A stretch of 64,000 nt of DNA from Dactylosporangium sucinum (GTDB taxonomy: Bacteria > Actinomycetota > Actinomycetes > Mycobacteriales > Micromonosporaceae): positions 62,001 to 126,000 of the forward strand of contig NZ_BMPI01000011.1 in assembly GCF_014647515.1 (NCBI RefSeq), written 5' to 3'. Position numbers and translations under genes: made by a program. The notes under the pieces were generated by a model, which was given only the letters and a program-made list of their open reading frames with translations, had not been told where the DNA came from and ran no database searches. Below, piece after piece: positions 8,988-18,108 of the stretch. Position 1 is the stretch's first letter, and each line of letters begins with the position of its first letter.

Positions 8988-9833
8988 TCAGTACTTGGGC
9001 TTCACGCCCACCGCGCCGTAGCCGTGCGAGACGCCCTCCGGTGTGCCGTCCGGCTCGGGCCGCCACTCGCCGAGCCAGACCAGGCCGGGCTCGACCAGGT
9101 CGTAGCCCTCGAACAGGCGCAGGATGTCGGCGCGGGAGCGCGGCACGATGGGCGCGGTCGACGTGCGGTACACCTCCTGCCCCTGGCTCGCGGGGGCCTC
9201 CGCGACGCCGTCGAGGGTCAGGTGCGACACCACCAGGTGGCTGCCGGGGGCGGTCGCGTCGCGCAGCCGCGCGACGATCCGGCCGGGCTCGGCGTCGTCG
9301 GGGACGAAGTGCAGCAACGACACCATGAGGATCGCGACCGGCTCGTCGAGGTCGAGGTGGCCGCGCACGTGCGGGTCGGCGAGCAGGGCGTCGGGGTCGC
9401 GCAGGTCGGCGAGGGCGACGGAGACGTTCGGGAGGTCCTCGACGAGGGCGCGGGCCTGGGCGACGGCGACCGGGTCGTTGTCGACGTAGACCACCTCGCA
9501 CCCGGCACCGGCGACCTCGTGCACGTTGCCCTGGGTCGGCAGGCCGGCGCCGATGTCGAGGAACTGGCGGACGCCGGCCTCCCCGGCCAGGTACCGCACG
9601 GCGCGTTGCAGGAAGCGGCGGTTCGTGTGGGCCGCCGCGGGCGTGTCGGGGAAGATCGCCAGGATCTTCTCGGCGGCCTCGCGGTCGACGGCGAAGTTGT
9701 GGTAGCCGCCGAGGTAGTAGTCGTACATCCGGGCGACGTTCGGGATGTTCGAGTCGATCCGGCCGCTGCCCGGCCGGTCGCCGTCCTCCGGTCGCTCCTC
9801 GTTTCCGGTCGTGCGCTCACCGCTTCCGGTCAT
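8988..9833 (-). CDS. SAM-dependent methyltransferase of the actinobacterial PF04672 type
   Basis: This 281-residue protein matches the S-adenosyl methyltransferase family common and multicopy in actinomycetes: IPNVARMYDYYLGGYHNFAVDREAA near the N-terminus, the SAM-binding motif FLDIGAGLPTQGNVHEVA, the acidic motif VVYVDNDPVAVAQARAL, and SLLHFVPD further on. The first about 25 residues are charged and disordered. The substrate is not predictable. It is transcribed alone, divergently from the sigma-factor gene. Confidence 0.88.
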   Translation of the reverse strand: MTGSGERTTGNEERPEDGDRPGSGRIDSNIPNVARMYDYYLGGYHNFAVDREAAEKILAIFPDTPAAAHTNRRFLQRAVRYLAGEAGVRQFLDIGAGLPTQGNVHEVAGAGCEVVYVDNDPVAVAQARALVEDLPNVSVALADLRDPDALLADPHVRGHLDLDEPVAILMVSLLHFVPDDAEPGRIVARLRDATAPGSHLVVSHLTLDGVAEAPASQGQEVYRTSTAPIVPRSRADILRLFEGYDLVEPGLVWLGEWRPEPDGTPEGVSHGYGAVGVKPKY

Positions 9834-10168
9834 GCGGCCACCCTAAGGCCTGTTGCCGACCGGGGCCGGGCCGACTTTTGTCGTGCGGCAATCTCTTGTA
9901 CAGTCGGATCCGTCGCCCCCACCTGTGCGGGCCGTCCAGCAACGGCGGTCACCCGCGGGGTGGCGACAGCGCAGGTCTGGTGCTCAAGACACGGGCGCCC
10001 TTTCGGACCTCTTCCGCGCGAGCCTGCCCTCTCCGTGTGGGGTGCCCGCTCGCCAAGTGCCGAAACCCCCTTTCGCCGCGCTTGCCGCGCCGTCGCTCGC
10101 CGCCGTTTCGAGGCGGGCCGGTGGTGCGCCGGGCGTGCGTCGTGGCACCGATCGAAAGGCTGTTGGTC
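9834..10168. other. Divergent intergenic region, methyltransferase / sigma factor
   Basis: This holds promoters for both flanking genes. A weak TTGTCG...TACAGT pair (9878-9904, 15-bp spacer) is the only promoter-like element I can point to. The sigma-factor message could have a long leader of about 260 nt. I see no convincing gene, riboswitch or strong hairpin here. Confidence 0.4.
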
Positions 10169-10999
10169 GTGACTGTCGATGTGTCTGTTTCCACGGTATC
10201 CGCTGCGTCCGCCGAGGAGCGGGGTGCCGCCTCGCGGCACCGGGAGAACGACGCGCAGGCCAAGGCCCTGCTGTCGCTGATGGCGGACCTGCCGCCCGGC
10301 GCCGACCGGGCGCGGGCCCGGGCCCGGCTCATCGAGCTGTACATCCCCCTCGCCGAGTACCTGGCCCGCCGCTTCCGCAACCGCGGCGAGCAGTTCGACG
10401 ACCTGGTCCAGGTCGCGAACCTGGGCCTCATCAAGTCCGTCGACGGGTTCGACCCGGACCGCGGCGCGGCCTTCACCAGCTACGCGATCCCGATGATCGT
10501 GGGCGAGCTCAAGCGGCACTTCCGGGACAAGGGCTGGGACGTGCGCGTCCCGCGGCGGCTGCAGGAGCTGCGCCTGGAGATCAGCAAGATCACCGGTGAC
10601 CTCGCGCAGGACCTGGGCCGGTCCCCGACGGTCGCCGACCTGGCGGGGCGGCTGCACGTCTCCGAGGAGGAGATCATCGAGGGCCTGGAGTGCGGCCAGG
10701 CGTACCGCGCGCTCTCCCTCGACGCCCCCGTCGGCGACGCGGGCGACGGCGGCGCCAACGGCCTCGGCGACCTGCTCGGCGGCGAGGACGAGGACCTGCG
10801 CAACGTGGAGAACCGCGAGGCGCTGCGCCCCCTGCTGGCCCGCCTGCCGCAGCGCGAGCAGAAGATCATCGCGATGCGCTTCCACGGCAACCTGACCCAG
10901 TCGCAGATCGCGGCCGAGCTGGGCATCTCGCAGATGCACGTGTCGCGCCTGCTGGCCGGCGCGCTGCGCAACCTCCGCGAGCAGCTGGTCCGCGACTGA
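10169..10999 (+). CDS. SigB/SigF-family alternative sigma factor
   Basis: This is an RNA polymerase sigma-70 factor, group 3 (SigB/SigF type), 276 residues from the GTG at 10169; AAAGG lies nine bases upstream, and the frame above it reads as Arg-rich non-coding sequence. Region 2 is clear (FDDLVQVANLGLIKSVDGFD, FTSYAIPMIVGELKRHFRD), region 3 follows (ELRLEISKITGDLAQDLGR), and region 4 has the helix-turn-helix (LTQSQIAAELGISQMHVSRL). Such factors direct stress or developmental regulons and are usually controlled by anti-sigma factors; none is adjacent. A MEDS-STAS protein at 57 kb might belong to such a network, but no link is shown. Confidence 0.92.
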   Translation: MTVDVSVSTVSAASAEERGAASRHRENDAQAKALLSLMADLPPGADRARARARLIELYIPLAEYLARRFRNRGEQFDDLVQVANLGLIKSVDGFDPDRGAAFTSYAIPMIVGELKRHFRDKGWDVRVPRRLQELRLEISKITGDLAQDLGRSPTVADLAGRLHVSEEEIIEGLECGQAYRALSLDAPVGDAGDGGANGLGDLLGGEDEDLRNVENREALRPLLARLPQREQKIIAMRFHGNLTQSQIAAELGISQMHVSRLLAGALRNLREQLVRD

Positions 11000-11088
11000 C
11001 CCGCTCACCCACACGGGTGCGCGCCCGGCGCTTCGGCGGCGCCGGGCGCCCCCGAACCCCTACCGTTGCGAGCGAGGGGGTGGGCGAA

Positions 11089-11265
11089 ATGCGTAAATCG
11101 CCGGAGTTGAAGTGGGTCCTGCGGCCGGCCGGGGGTGACCTCGCCGAGCACGCGGGCAAGGAGATCTACGCGTTCGGCGACACCGACCCGGCCGGCCGGG
11201 TCGAGGTCACCCTGACCGACGGCACCCGCGTCCGGGTCCGCCGCTCGGAACTGATCCCCTGCTAG
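11089..11265 (+). CDS. Small hypothetical protein (58 aa)
   Basis: A 58-residue protein starts at the ATG at 11089, with GAGGGGG eight bases upstream. It reads like a compact beta-rich domain (YAFGDTDPAGRVEVTLTDGTRVRVRRSEL) with no membrane segment. The stop lies 11 bp before the MetF-like gene, but that gene may have its own promoter. Family and role are unknown. Confidence 0.65.
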   Translation: MRKSPELKWVLRPAGGDLAEHAGKEIYAFGDTDPAGRVEVTLTDGTRVRVRRSELIPC

Positions 11266-11276
11266 ATTCCGGCACC

Positions 11277-12041
11277 GTGGCCTTCGACGTCATCTGCGAG
11301 ATCGAGCCGCCGACGCGGCCGGACATCCGGCACGTGCGGCACCAGATCGGGGTGCTCGCCCCGGTCGCGCACTCGTTCCTCATCCCGGACAACCACATCG
11401 GCCGGGCCACGGTGTCGAGCATCGCGGTCGCGCACGAGGTCGCCGCGATGGGCGGGCGGAGCATCGCGTGCCTGAACTCCCGCGACCGCAACCTGCTGGG
11501 GTTCCAGCGGGACATGCTGACGGCGGCGGCGTACGGGGTCGGGGAGTTCCTCTTCGTCCACGGCGACAAGCCGACCGAGGGCGGGCGGACCGGGGAGCTC
11601 ACCGTCCGGACGATGATCGAGCAGGCGCGCGCGATGGGGGAGCGGCCCGGGTTCACGCCGCCCCGCATCGGCGTGGCCGCCGGGCTGCGGCCACTGCCGG
11701 GGTGGAAGCGCGCGGCCGACTTCGTGTTCGCGCAGATGAGCTTCGACGTCGACGCCCTGCTGCGGTGGCGCGAGTCGGCGGGGATCACCACGCCGGTGTA
11801 CGCCGGGGTGCTCGTCCTGGCCAGCGCCGGCATGGCCCGCCGGCTGGCGGCGACGATCCCCGACATCGACATCCCGGCCGACCTGGTCCAGCGGGTCGAG
11901 GCCGATCGCCGGGCCGGGGTCGAGGCCGCCTGCGCGCAGGTGGCGGCGCTGCGCGACAGCGGCGCCTTCGACGGCGTCCACCTGGTCACCGTGTCCCGCT
12001 ACCGCGAGGTCGCACTGCTGCTGGAGCACGTCCTCGCCTGA
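11277..12041 (+). CDS. Methylenetetrahydrofolate reductase-like protein
   Basis: This 254-residue TIM-barrel protein is of the methylenetetrahydrofolate reductase superfamily: CEIEPPTRPD at the start (MetF E-P-P motif), HIGRATVSSIAVAHEVAAMG, FLFVHGDKP in place of the usual GD-P-P loop, and a C-terminal QRVEADRRAGVEAACAQV helix as in MetF. It is shorter than canonical MetF (about 300), so it could be one of the divergent actinobacterial reductases or act on another folate-linked substrate. The GTG start has no clear ribosome site; a TAGATT hexamer about 10 bases before it suggests a leaderless message. Confidence 0.75.
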   Translation: MAFDVICEIEPPTRPDIRHVRHQIGVLAPVAHSFLIPDNHIGRATVSSIAVAHEVAAMGGRSIACLNSRDRNLLGFQRDMLTAAAYGVGEFLFVHGDKPTEGGRTGELTVRTMIEQARAMGERPGFTPPRIGVAAGLRPLPGWKRAADFVFAQMSFDVDALLRWRESAGITTPVYAGVLVLASAGMARRLAATIPDIDIPADLVQRVEADRRAGVEAACAQVAALRDSGAFDGVHLVTVSRYREVALLLEHVLA

Positions 12042-12073
12042 CGTTGCCCCCCCCCCGTCAACGCCCCACTCTC

Positions 12074-12148
12074 GTCGATCTTGCAGTTGTGGTGCCCGGA
12101 CACTCCGTGAATGTCCGGTTTGTCAGGCACCACAACTGCAAGATCGAC
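12074..12148. repeat. Long nested palindrome (REP/MITE-like)
   Basis: A 23-bp perfect inverted repeat (12074-12096 with 12126-12148; left arm begins GTCGATCTTGCAGT) encloses a second, smaller inverted repeat (CGGACA 12097-12102 with TGTCCG 12112-12117). It sits between convergent genes. The nested design resembles mobile REP-type elements more than a simple terminator; no T-run follows. A second element with the same architecture lies at 40469-40532. Confidence 0.75.
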
Positions 12149-12149
12149 G

Positions 12150-12361
12150 CGCGGGGAGGGCGCGGGGGCGAGGGGAGGGCGCGCGCAGGGCGCGAAGGGC
12201 GCGCGGCGGGCGGAGGGCGCGGGGCGCGGGGAGGGCGCGGGGCGCGGGGAGGGCGCGGGGGCCGCGGGGCGCGCGGAGGGTGCGGGGCGCGCGCAGGGTG
12301 CGGGGGCGCGCGGAGGGCGCGCACGGCGCGGAGGGCGCGCGGAGGGTGCGGAGGGCGCGGG
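12150..12361. repeat. G-rich low-complexity tract
   Basis: About 210 bp are built almost only of GCGCGGGGAGGGC-like units on the + strand with no coding sense. It abuts the stop codon of the GlxA-type gene and would be transcribed as a C-rich 3' tail of that gene. The + strand could form G-quadruplexes. Confidence 0.7.
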
Positions 12362-13324
12362 TTAGCGGTGGAAGACCTGGCGGTACGTCGTCGGGGTCAC
12401 GCTCGTGTGCCGCGCGAAGTGGGTCCGCAGGTTGGCCGGGGTGCCGAAGCCGGTGCGGTGGGCGATCCGCTCGATCGAGTCGCCGGTCGTCTCCAGCAGC
12501 TCCTGGGCCAGCCGGACCCGCTGGCCGACCAGCCACTGCAGCGGGGTGGTGCCCAGCTGCTCTCGGCAGCGGCGGGCGAACGTCCGGGGGCTCAGCCGCG
12601 CCTCCCGGGCCAGGTCGGCGACGGTGAGCGGCTGGTCGAGCCGCTGCCGCGCCCACTCCAGCGCCGGGCCGAGCGCGTCGGGCGACCGGGGGAACGGGCG
12701 CGGCGGCTGGGCGAACTGGGACTGGCCGCCGTCGCGGTGCGGCGGCACCACCATCCGCCGGGCCACCTCGTTGGCGACCGCGGCGCCGTGGTCGAGCCGG
12801 ACCAGGTGCAGGCACAGGTCCACGGCCGCGCCGGTGCCCGCCGACGTGAAGATCGTGCCGTCCGACGTGTAGAGCACGTCCGGGTCGAACGTCACCGCCG
12901 GGTAGCGCTGCGCGAAGTCGAAGGCGTTCATCCAGTGGGTCGTCGCCCGGCGGCCGTCGAGCAGGCCGGCCGCGGCCAGCACGTAGGCGCCGGTGCAGAT
13001 GGCGACGATCCGCCGGCCGTTCTCGTACGCCTTGCGGACCGTGCGGACCAGCTCCTCCGGCGGCTCGATCTGCCTGGCCCGCGCGAACGCCGGCAGCAGC
13101 ACCGTGTCGGCGTCGGCGAGCGACGCGATCGGGTGCGGCGCGTCGACCGTCAGCCCGCAGCGCGCCGCGTGGCGGCCCGGCTCGACGGCGGCGAAGCGCA
13201 GCTCGTACCACGGGTCGGCGAGGTCGGCCCGGTCGATGCCGAAGACCTCGCAGGGGACGGCGAGCTCGAAGACCGGCATGTCCTCGGTGACGGCCACGCC
13301 CACGACGTGCGGCTTCCCACCCAT
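12362..13324 (-). CDS. GlxA-type transcriptional regulator (DJ-1/PfpI-like domain + AraC HTH)
   Basis: This 320-residue regulator has an N-terminal DJ-1/PfpI-like sensing domain (residues 5-180; FELAVPCEVFGIDR, IVAICTGAYVLAAAGLLDGR with the nucleophile-elbow cysteine) and a C-terminal AraC DNA-binding domain (220-318; TVADLAREARLSPRTFARRC, IAHRTGFGTPANLRTHFARH). It is divergent from an amino-acid permease gene by 71 bp, so it may regulate that gene and itself; the ligand is unknown. The ATG at 13324 is the natural start for the family. Confidence 0.92.
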   Translation of the reverse strand: MGGKPHVVGVAVTEDMPVFELAVPCEVFGIDRADLADPWYELRFAAVEPGRHAARCGLTVDAPHPIASLADADTVLLPAFARARQIEPPEELVRTVRKAYENGRRIVAICTGAYVLAAAGLLDGRRATTHWMNAFDFAQRYPAVTFDPDVLYTSDGTIFTSAGTGAAVDLCLHLVRLDHGAAVANEVARRMVVPPHRDGGQSQFAQPPRPFPRSPDALGPALEWARQRLDQPLTVADLAREARLSPRTFARRCREQLGTTPLQWLVGQRVRLAQELLETTGDSIERIAHRTGFGTPANLRTHFARHTSVTPTTYRQVFHR

Positions 13325-13395
13325 GGCACGAATCTATCCGAGGATGGCATTCCTGCCACTCGCTGATCCGGCGGTACCGCTGAAAAATCGGGATC

Positions 13396-14685
13396 ATGAT
13401 GACTGTGCCACAAGGCGCGGCGCTCTCGATCGGGGCCGTGCTCGGGACCGGTGTGATCGCGCTCCCGGCGCTCGCCGCGCAGACGGCCGGGCCGGCGTCG
13501 CTGCTCGCGTGGGGCGCGCTGGTCCTGCTGTCGGTCCCGCTCGCCGCCACCTTCGCCGCGCTCGGCGCCCGCCACCCCGACTCGGGCGGCGTCGCCACCT
13601 ACGTGCGCCGGGCCTTCGGCGACCGGGCGGCCGCGGTCGTCGGCTGGTCGTTCTTCTTCGCCGTCCCGGTCGGCGCCCCGGCCGCCGCGCTGTTCGGCGG
13701 CGCGTACGTGGCGGCCGCGCTCGGTGGCGGTACCCCCACCGTCATCGCCACCGCCGTCGGGCTCATGGTGATCGTCACCGCCGGCAACCTGGGCGGCGTC
13801 CGGGTCTCCGGCCGGCTCCAGCTCGGCCTGGCCGCCCTGCTCGTCGCCCTGCTCGTCACGGCCACCGGCACCGCCCTGCCGCACGCCGACCCGGCGAACC
13901 TGCACCCGTTCGCGCCGCACGGCTGGTGGGCGGTCGGCTCGGCCGCGGCCGTGCTGGTCTGGGGCTTCGCCGGCTGGGAGGCGGTCACCTCGCTCGCCGC
14001 CGACTTCCGCCACCCGGCCCGCGACCTGCCCCGCGCCACCGCCATCGCGCTGCTCGTCGTCGGCGTGCTCTACCTGGGCATCGCCGCCGCGAGCATCCTG
14101 GTCCTGGGCCCGGCGGCGACGTCCGACGCGCCGCTCGCCGAGCTGCTGGCGCGGGGGACCGGCGGGCAGGTCCGGGTCATCGCGGCCGGGGCGGCCGTGC
14201 TGCTCACGCTCGGTACGATGAACGCCTACTATGCGGGAGCGGCCAAGCTCGGCGCCGCGCTCGGCCGCGACGGCGCGCTGCCGGCCTGGTTCGCCCGCGG
14301 GTCCGGCGCGGGCGAGGTGCCCCGCCGCAGCCTCGCGGTGGTCGCCGGTCTCGGCGGGGTGTCGATGCTCGTGGTGGCGCTGACCGGGACGGGCACCCGG
14401 CCGCTCGTCCTGCTCACCAGCGGGAGTTTCGTCCTCGTGTACCTCATGGGCTCGGCCGCCGCCCTGCGCCTGCTGCCCCGCGGCTCCCTCGCCCGCGGCT
14501 GCGCCTGGGTGTCCCTGGTGGCGTCGCTCGTCCTGCTCGTGCTGACCGGGTGGTACGTCGCCGGGACGCTGTTCATGGCCGCCGGTGCACTGCTCTACGT
14601 CGGCTCGAAAAAATTCTTTGGCCGTGTTGTCGATCCGGAGCCGGGGACGATTGACGTAGGAGTGGAAGTGTCCACGCCACGCTAG
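13396..14685 (+). CDS. APC-family amino-acid permease
   Basis: This 429-residue integral membrane protein is of the amino acid-polyamine-organocation superfamily. TM1 carries the unwound-helix motif (IGAVLGTGVIALPALAA). About 12 hydrophobic segments follow, with GGVATYVRRAFGDRAAAVVGW in TM2-3 and GWEAVTSLAADFRHPARDLPRA in the middle. It resembles YjeH/L-methionine-type exporters or importers, but direction and substrate cannot be told. The gene is divergent from the GlxA-type regulator. The stop is 10 bp before the DGPF gene, so they may be co-transcribed. Confidence 0.87.
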   Translation: MMTVPQGAALSIGAVLGTGVIALPALAAQTAGPASLLAWGALVLLSVPLAATFAALGARHPDSGGVATYVRRAFGDRAAAVVGWSFFFAVPVGAPAAALFGGAYVAAALGGGTPTVIATAVGLMVIVTAGNLGGVRVSGRLQLGLAALLVALLVTATGTALPHADPANLHPFAPHGWWAVGSAAAVLVWGFAGWEAVTSLAADFRHPARDLPRATAIALLVVGVLYLGIAAASILVLGPAATSDAPLAELLARGTGGQVRVIAAGAAVLLTLGTMNAYYAGAAKLGAALGRDGALPAWFARGSGAGEVPRRSLAVVAGLGGVSMLVVALTGTGTRPLVLLTSGSFVLVYLMGSAAALRLLPRGSLARGCAWVSLVASLVLLVLTGWYVAGTLFMAAGALLYVGSKKFFGRVVDPEPGTIDVGVEVSTPR

Positions 14686-14695
14686 GAGATGCACG

Positions 14696-15037
14696 ATGGC
14701 CCAGTACCTGATCCTGATCTACGAGGACGAGTCCGGCTACGAGAACCCCGACCCGGCCGTGTGGCAGCAGGCCATGGAGGCCCACGCCCGCTTCGCCGAG
14801 CAGGTCGTCGAGCTCGGTGGGCAGCTGCTGGGCGGCAACGCCCTCCAGCCGACCCCCACGGCCACCTCGATCCGCGGCGACGTCGTCACCGACGGCCCGT
14901 TCGTCGAGACGAAGGAGGTCCTCGGCGGGTACTACCTCGTCGAGGCCAGGGACCTCGACCACGCCCTGCAGATCGGCAAGCTGTGCCCGGCCGGGTTCGG
15001 CGGCGTCGAGGTCCGCCCGGTGATGGTCTTCGAGTAG
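14696..15037 (+). CDS. YCII/DGPF-domain protein, partner of ECF42 sigma factor
   Basis: This 113-residue YCII-related protein carries the diagnostic DGPF motif (VVTDGPFVETKEVLGGYYLVEA) and starts MAQYLILIYEDE. AGGAGA lies about seven bases before the ATG. DGPF proteins are genetically tied to ECF42 sigma factors; that sigma gene begins 10 bp downstream. In studied examples the DGPF gene is a target of its sigma factor. The enzymatic role is unclear. Confidence 0.9.
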   Translation: MAQYLILIYEDESGYENPDPAVWQQAMEAHARFAEQVVELGGQLLGGNALQPTPTATSIRGDVVTDGPFVETKEVLGGYYLVEARDLDHALQIGKLCPAGFGGVEVRPVMVFE

Positions 15038-15047
15038 GTCGTCCCCG

Positions 15048-16286
15048 GTGGATCCTGCTGACATCCGGCAGGCTGTCGCCGACGCGCACCGTCGCGAGTG
15101 GGCCCGCGTGCTCGCCGCGACGGTGCGCGTCGCGCGTGACCTCGACCTGGCCGAGGAGTGCGTCCAGGACGCGTACGTCGCGGCGATGGACGCGTGGCTG
15201 CGCCAGGGCGTGCCGGTCAACCCGGGCGCCTGGCTGACGACGACCGCGCAGCGGCGGGCGCTCAACGCGCACAAGCGCGCGTCGACGCTGCGCTCGAAGC
15301 TGCCGCTGCTCGTCGTGCCGGACGCCCCCGCTGCGGAGGAGCCCGAGGACATCCCCGACGACCGGCTGCGGCTGGTGTTCACCTGCTGCCACCCGGCGCT
15401 CGCCCGCGAGGCGCAGCTCGCCCTCACCCTGCGGCTGGTGTGCGGGCTGACCACGGCCGAGATCGCCCGCGCGTTCCTGGTCAGCGAGCCCACGATGGCC
15501 GCCCGCGTGACCCGGGCCAAGAAGAAGATCGCGGCCGCCCGGATCCCGTACCGCGTGCCGTCGGCCGAGGAGCTGCCCGACCGCCTCGACGCCGTCCTCA
15601 CCGTCGTCCACCTGGTCTTCACCACCGGCCACGCCGCCCCGTCCGGGGACGCGCTCGTGCGGCCCGACCTGGTCGAGCGGGCCCTCGACCTGGCCCGCAC
15701 CCTGTGCGCGCTCATGCCCGACGAGCGCGAGGCCGTCGGGCTGCTCGCGATGATGCTGCTGCACGACGCCCGCCGGGCCACCCGGGTCGGGGCCGGCGGG
15801 CGGCTGCTGCGCCTGGAGGAGCAGGACCGGTCGCGGTGGGACGCGGCGCAGATCGCCGACGGCCTGCGCCTGGTCCGGGCCGCGCTGCGCGGTGGCAAGC
15901 CCGGCCGGTTCGCGCTGCAGGCCACGATCTCCGCGCTCTACAGTGAGGCCCCCACCTACGCCGACACCGACTGGGGCCAGCTGCGCGACGTGTACGACCT
16001 GCTCCTCGCCGTCTGGCCGTCGCCGGTCGTCGCGCTCAACCGGGCCGTGGTCGTGTCGATGCTGCCGCCGCCGGCGGGCGGCCCGGCGGTGGCGCTGTCC
16101 GTCGTCGACGGCCTGGCCGGCGACGCGCGGCTCGCCGCGTACCACTACCTGCCCGCGACCCGGGCCGACCTGCTGCGGCGGCTGGACCGGCCGGCCGAGG
16201 CGGCGGAGGCGTACCGGCGGGCGATCGCGCTGTGTGACAACGCCGTGGAGCGGTCGTTCCTGGAGTCGCGCCTGGCCGCGCTGTAG
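15048..16286 (+). CDS. ECF42-type sigma factor with long C-terminal TPR-like domain
   Basis: This 412-residue extracytoplasmic-function sigma factor has sigma-2 at the N-terminus (ARDLDLAEECVQDAYVAAMDAW), sigma-4 (ALTLRLVCGLTTAEIARAFLVSEPTMAARV) and a C-terminal extension of about 230 residues (LLHDARRATRVGAGGRLLRLEEQDR; YDLLLAVWPSPVVALNRAV; LLRRLDRPAEAAEAYRRAI). That extension defines the ECF42 group and replaces a separate anti-sigma factor in its control. It starts at GTG 15048, directly after the DGPF gene. Confidence 0.92.
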   Translation: MDPADIRQAVADAHRREWARVLAATVRVARDLDLAEECVQDAYVAAMDAWLRQGVPVNPGAWLTTTAQRRALNAHKRASTLRSKLPLLVVPDAPAAEEPEDIPDDRLRLVFTCCHPALAREAQLALTLRLVCGLTTAEIARAFLVSEPTMAARVTRAKKKIAAARIPYRVPSAEELPDRLDAVLTVVHLVFTTGHAAPSGDALVRPDLVERALDLARTLCALMPDEREAVGLLAMMLLHDARRATRVGAGGRLLRLEEQDRSRWDAAQIADGLRLVRAALRGGKPGRFALQATISALYSEAPTYADTDWGQLRDVYDLLLAVWPSPVVALNRAVVVSMLPPPAGGPAVALSVVDGLAGDARLAAYHYLPATRADLLRRLDRPAEAAEAYRRAIALCDNAVERSFLESRLAAL

Positions 16287-16299
16287 GCGCTGGTTGTGC

Positions 16300-16349
16300 C
16301 ACGGACGGGCCGGCGCCCCTGCTCCCACGAGGGCGCCGGCCCGTCCGTG
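16300..16349. terminator. Bidirectional terminator hairpin
   Basis: A 19-bp perfect stem (left arm CACGGACGGGCCGGCGCCC, 16300-16318; right arm 16331-16349) with a 12-nt loop lies between the convergent sigma-factor and MFS genes. No T-run is present, as is common for high-GC actinomycetes. Confidence 0.75.
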
Positions 16350-16410
16350 CTGTCGCCGCCGCTTCGGCCCGTGGCCGGCCGGAGGGCGGCATTCCACCAG
16401 GGAGCGGGGT

Positions 16411-18108
16411 CTAGGTCACCGGCTTGGGCGACTTCACGAGCGACGCGATCGCGCCGATCACGGACATGCCGATGGCGAGCCAGAAGACGATCATCAGTCC
16501 GTCGTGGAACGGGCCGGCGACCAGGTTCGGGAAGAACTCCCGGCCGGTCAGCGTCGCCGCGTTGGCGGGCGGGAGCTGGCCGAGCAGCTGCGGGCCGAGG
16601 AGCTCCTGGATCGGGTTGTACCCCAGGAAGGCCGCGAACAGCGTGCCCACCGGCGGCAGGGACGCGATGGTGTGCGCGGCTTCCGGCGGTACACCTTGCG
16701 CCGCCAACCCGTCATTGAGCGTCGCGGGCAGGTGACTGGAGAGGCCGGCCACCATGAGCGAGAAGAACACGCCGATCGAGAGCACCATGCCCGCGTTCTG
16801 GAACGTGGCGCGCATGCCCGACGCGGCGCCACGCAGGTGGGCCGGGACGCTCGACATGATCAGTGCGGTGTTCGGCGCGGCGAACAGCCCGCCGCCGAGG
16901 CCGTTGAGGAAGACCAGCCCGGCGAACGCCCAGTAGGCGAAGTCGGTCGGCAGGATCAGCAGGCCGCCGAAGCTCAGCGCCATGACGAGCAGGCCGACGG
17001 CGGCGAACAGCCGCGGGCCGTACTTGTCGGAGAGGTGCCCGGCGATCGGGCCGGCCGCCAGGAAGCCGACGGTGAGCGGCAGCAGGTAGATGCCGGCCCA
17101 CAGCGGGGTCTCCTCGTAGCGGTACCCGTGCAGCGGCAGCCAGATGCCCTGCAGCCAGATGATGAGCATGAACTGCAGGCCGCCGCGGGCGATCGAGGCG
17201 AGCAGGCCGGCCACGTTGCCCGAGGCGAACGCCCGGATCTTGAACAGGCCGAGCGGGAACATCGGCTCGGTGACCCGCTTCTCGATCCAGGTGAACAGCG
17301 CCAGGACGAGCACGCCGCCGATGAGGCCCGCGAGGACCCAGGGGTTGGTCCAGCCCTGGGAGTGCCCGCCGTACGGCTGGATCCCGTAGGTGATCGCGGC
17401 CAGCAGCGCCGTCAGACCCACGGCGAAGGTCAGGTTGCCCCACCAGTCGATCCGGCCCGGCCGTCTGAGGCCGGTGTCGTGCAGGGAGCGGTACGCCCAG
17501 ATCGTCCCGATGATGCCGATCGGCACGTTGACCCAGAAGATGGCCCGCCAGTTCCACTCGGCGAGGAGCCCGCCGAGGACGAGGCCGATGAACGAGCCGG
17601 CGATGCCGGCGACGATGTTGACGCCCAGGGCCATGCCACGCTGGGCCGCCGGGAAGGCGTCGGTGAGGATCGCGGCGGAGTTCGCCATGAGCATCGCGCC
17701 GCCGACGGCCTGCAGCACCCGCCAGCCGATGAGCCACAACGCGCCGCCGCCGCCGTCGAACGGGTCGAGCGACAGCGCGATCGAGGTGACCGTGAACAGC
17801 GCGAAGCCGAGGTTGTAGATGCGGACCCGCCCGAACATGTCGCCGAGCCGGCCGAGGGTGACCACGAGGACGGCGCTGACCAGCATGTACCCCATGAGCA
17901 TCCACAGCAGGTAGCTCACGTTGCCGGGGCTGAGCGGGTTGAGGTGGATGCCGTTGAAGATCGCCGGCAGCGAGATGAGCACGATCGACGAGTTGATCGT
18001 GGCGATGAGCATGCCGAGCGTGGTGTTGGACAGCGCCACCCACTTGTAGTTCGGGTGGTCGGCGCTGGTCGGGAAGCCCCGCCTGCTCTTCTCGAGGGTG
18101 CCGGTCAC
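16411..18108 (-). CDS. DHA2-family MFS drug exporter (14 TM)
   Basis: This 565-residue proton-coupled multidrug efflux protein of the EmrB/QacA type has 14 predicted helices, motif A in loop 2-3 ([18 protein letters not shown]), motif C-like glycine-rich TM5 ([21 protein letters not shown]) and an N-terminal [12 protein letters not shown] in TM1. The GTG start at 18108 overlaps the stop of the MarR gene (GTGA), so the pair is co-translated and the pump is presumably MarR-regulated. A strong hairpin ends the unit. The substrate is unknown. Confidence 0.92.
   Translation of the reverse strand: MTGTLEKSRRGFPTSADHPNYKWVALSNTTLGMLIATINSSIVLISLPAIFNGIHLNPLSPGNVSYLLWMLMGYMLVSAVLVVTLGRLGDMFGRVRIYNLGFALFTVTSIALSLDPFDGGGGALWLIGWRVLQAVGGAMLMANSAAILTDAFPAAQRGMALGVNIVAGIAGSFIGLVLGGLLAEWNWRAIFWVNVPIGIIGTIWAYRSLHDTGLRRPGRIDWWGNLTFAVGLTALLAAITYGIQPYGGHSQGWTNPWVLAGLIGGVLVLALFTWIEKRVTEPMFPLGLFKIRAFASGNVAGLLASIARGGLQFMLIIWLQGIWLPLHGYRYEETPLWAGIYLLPLTVGFLAAGPIAGHLSDKYGPRLFAAVGLLVMALSFGGLLILPTDFAYWAFAGLVFLNGLGGGLFAAPNTALIMSSVPAHLRGAASGMRATFQNAGMVLSIGVFFSLMVAGLSSHLPATLNDGLAAQGVPPEAAHTIASLPPVGTLFAAFLGYNPIQELLGPQLLGQLPPANAATLTGREFFPNLVAGPFHDGLMIVFWLAIGMSVIGAIASLVKSPKPVT

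Noticed and set aside
12150..12361. Open frames in the G-rich tract
   Set aside because: They consist only of Arg/Gly/Ala or Pro/Arg runs with no start signals.
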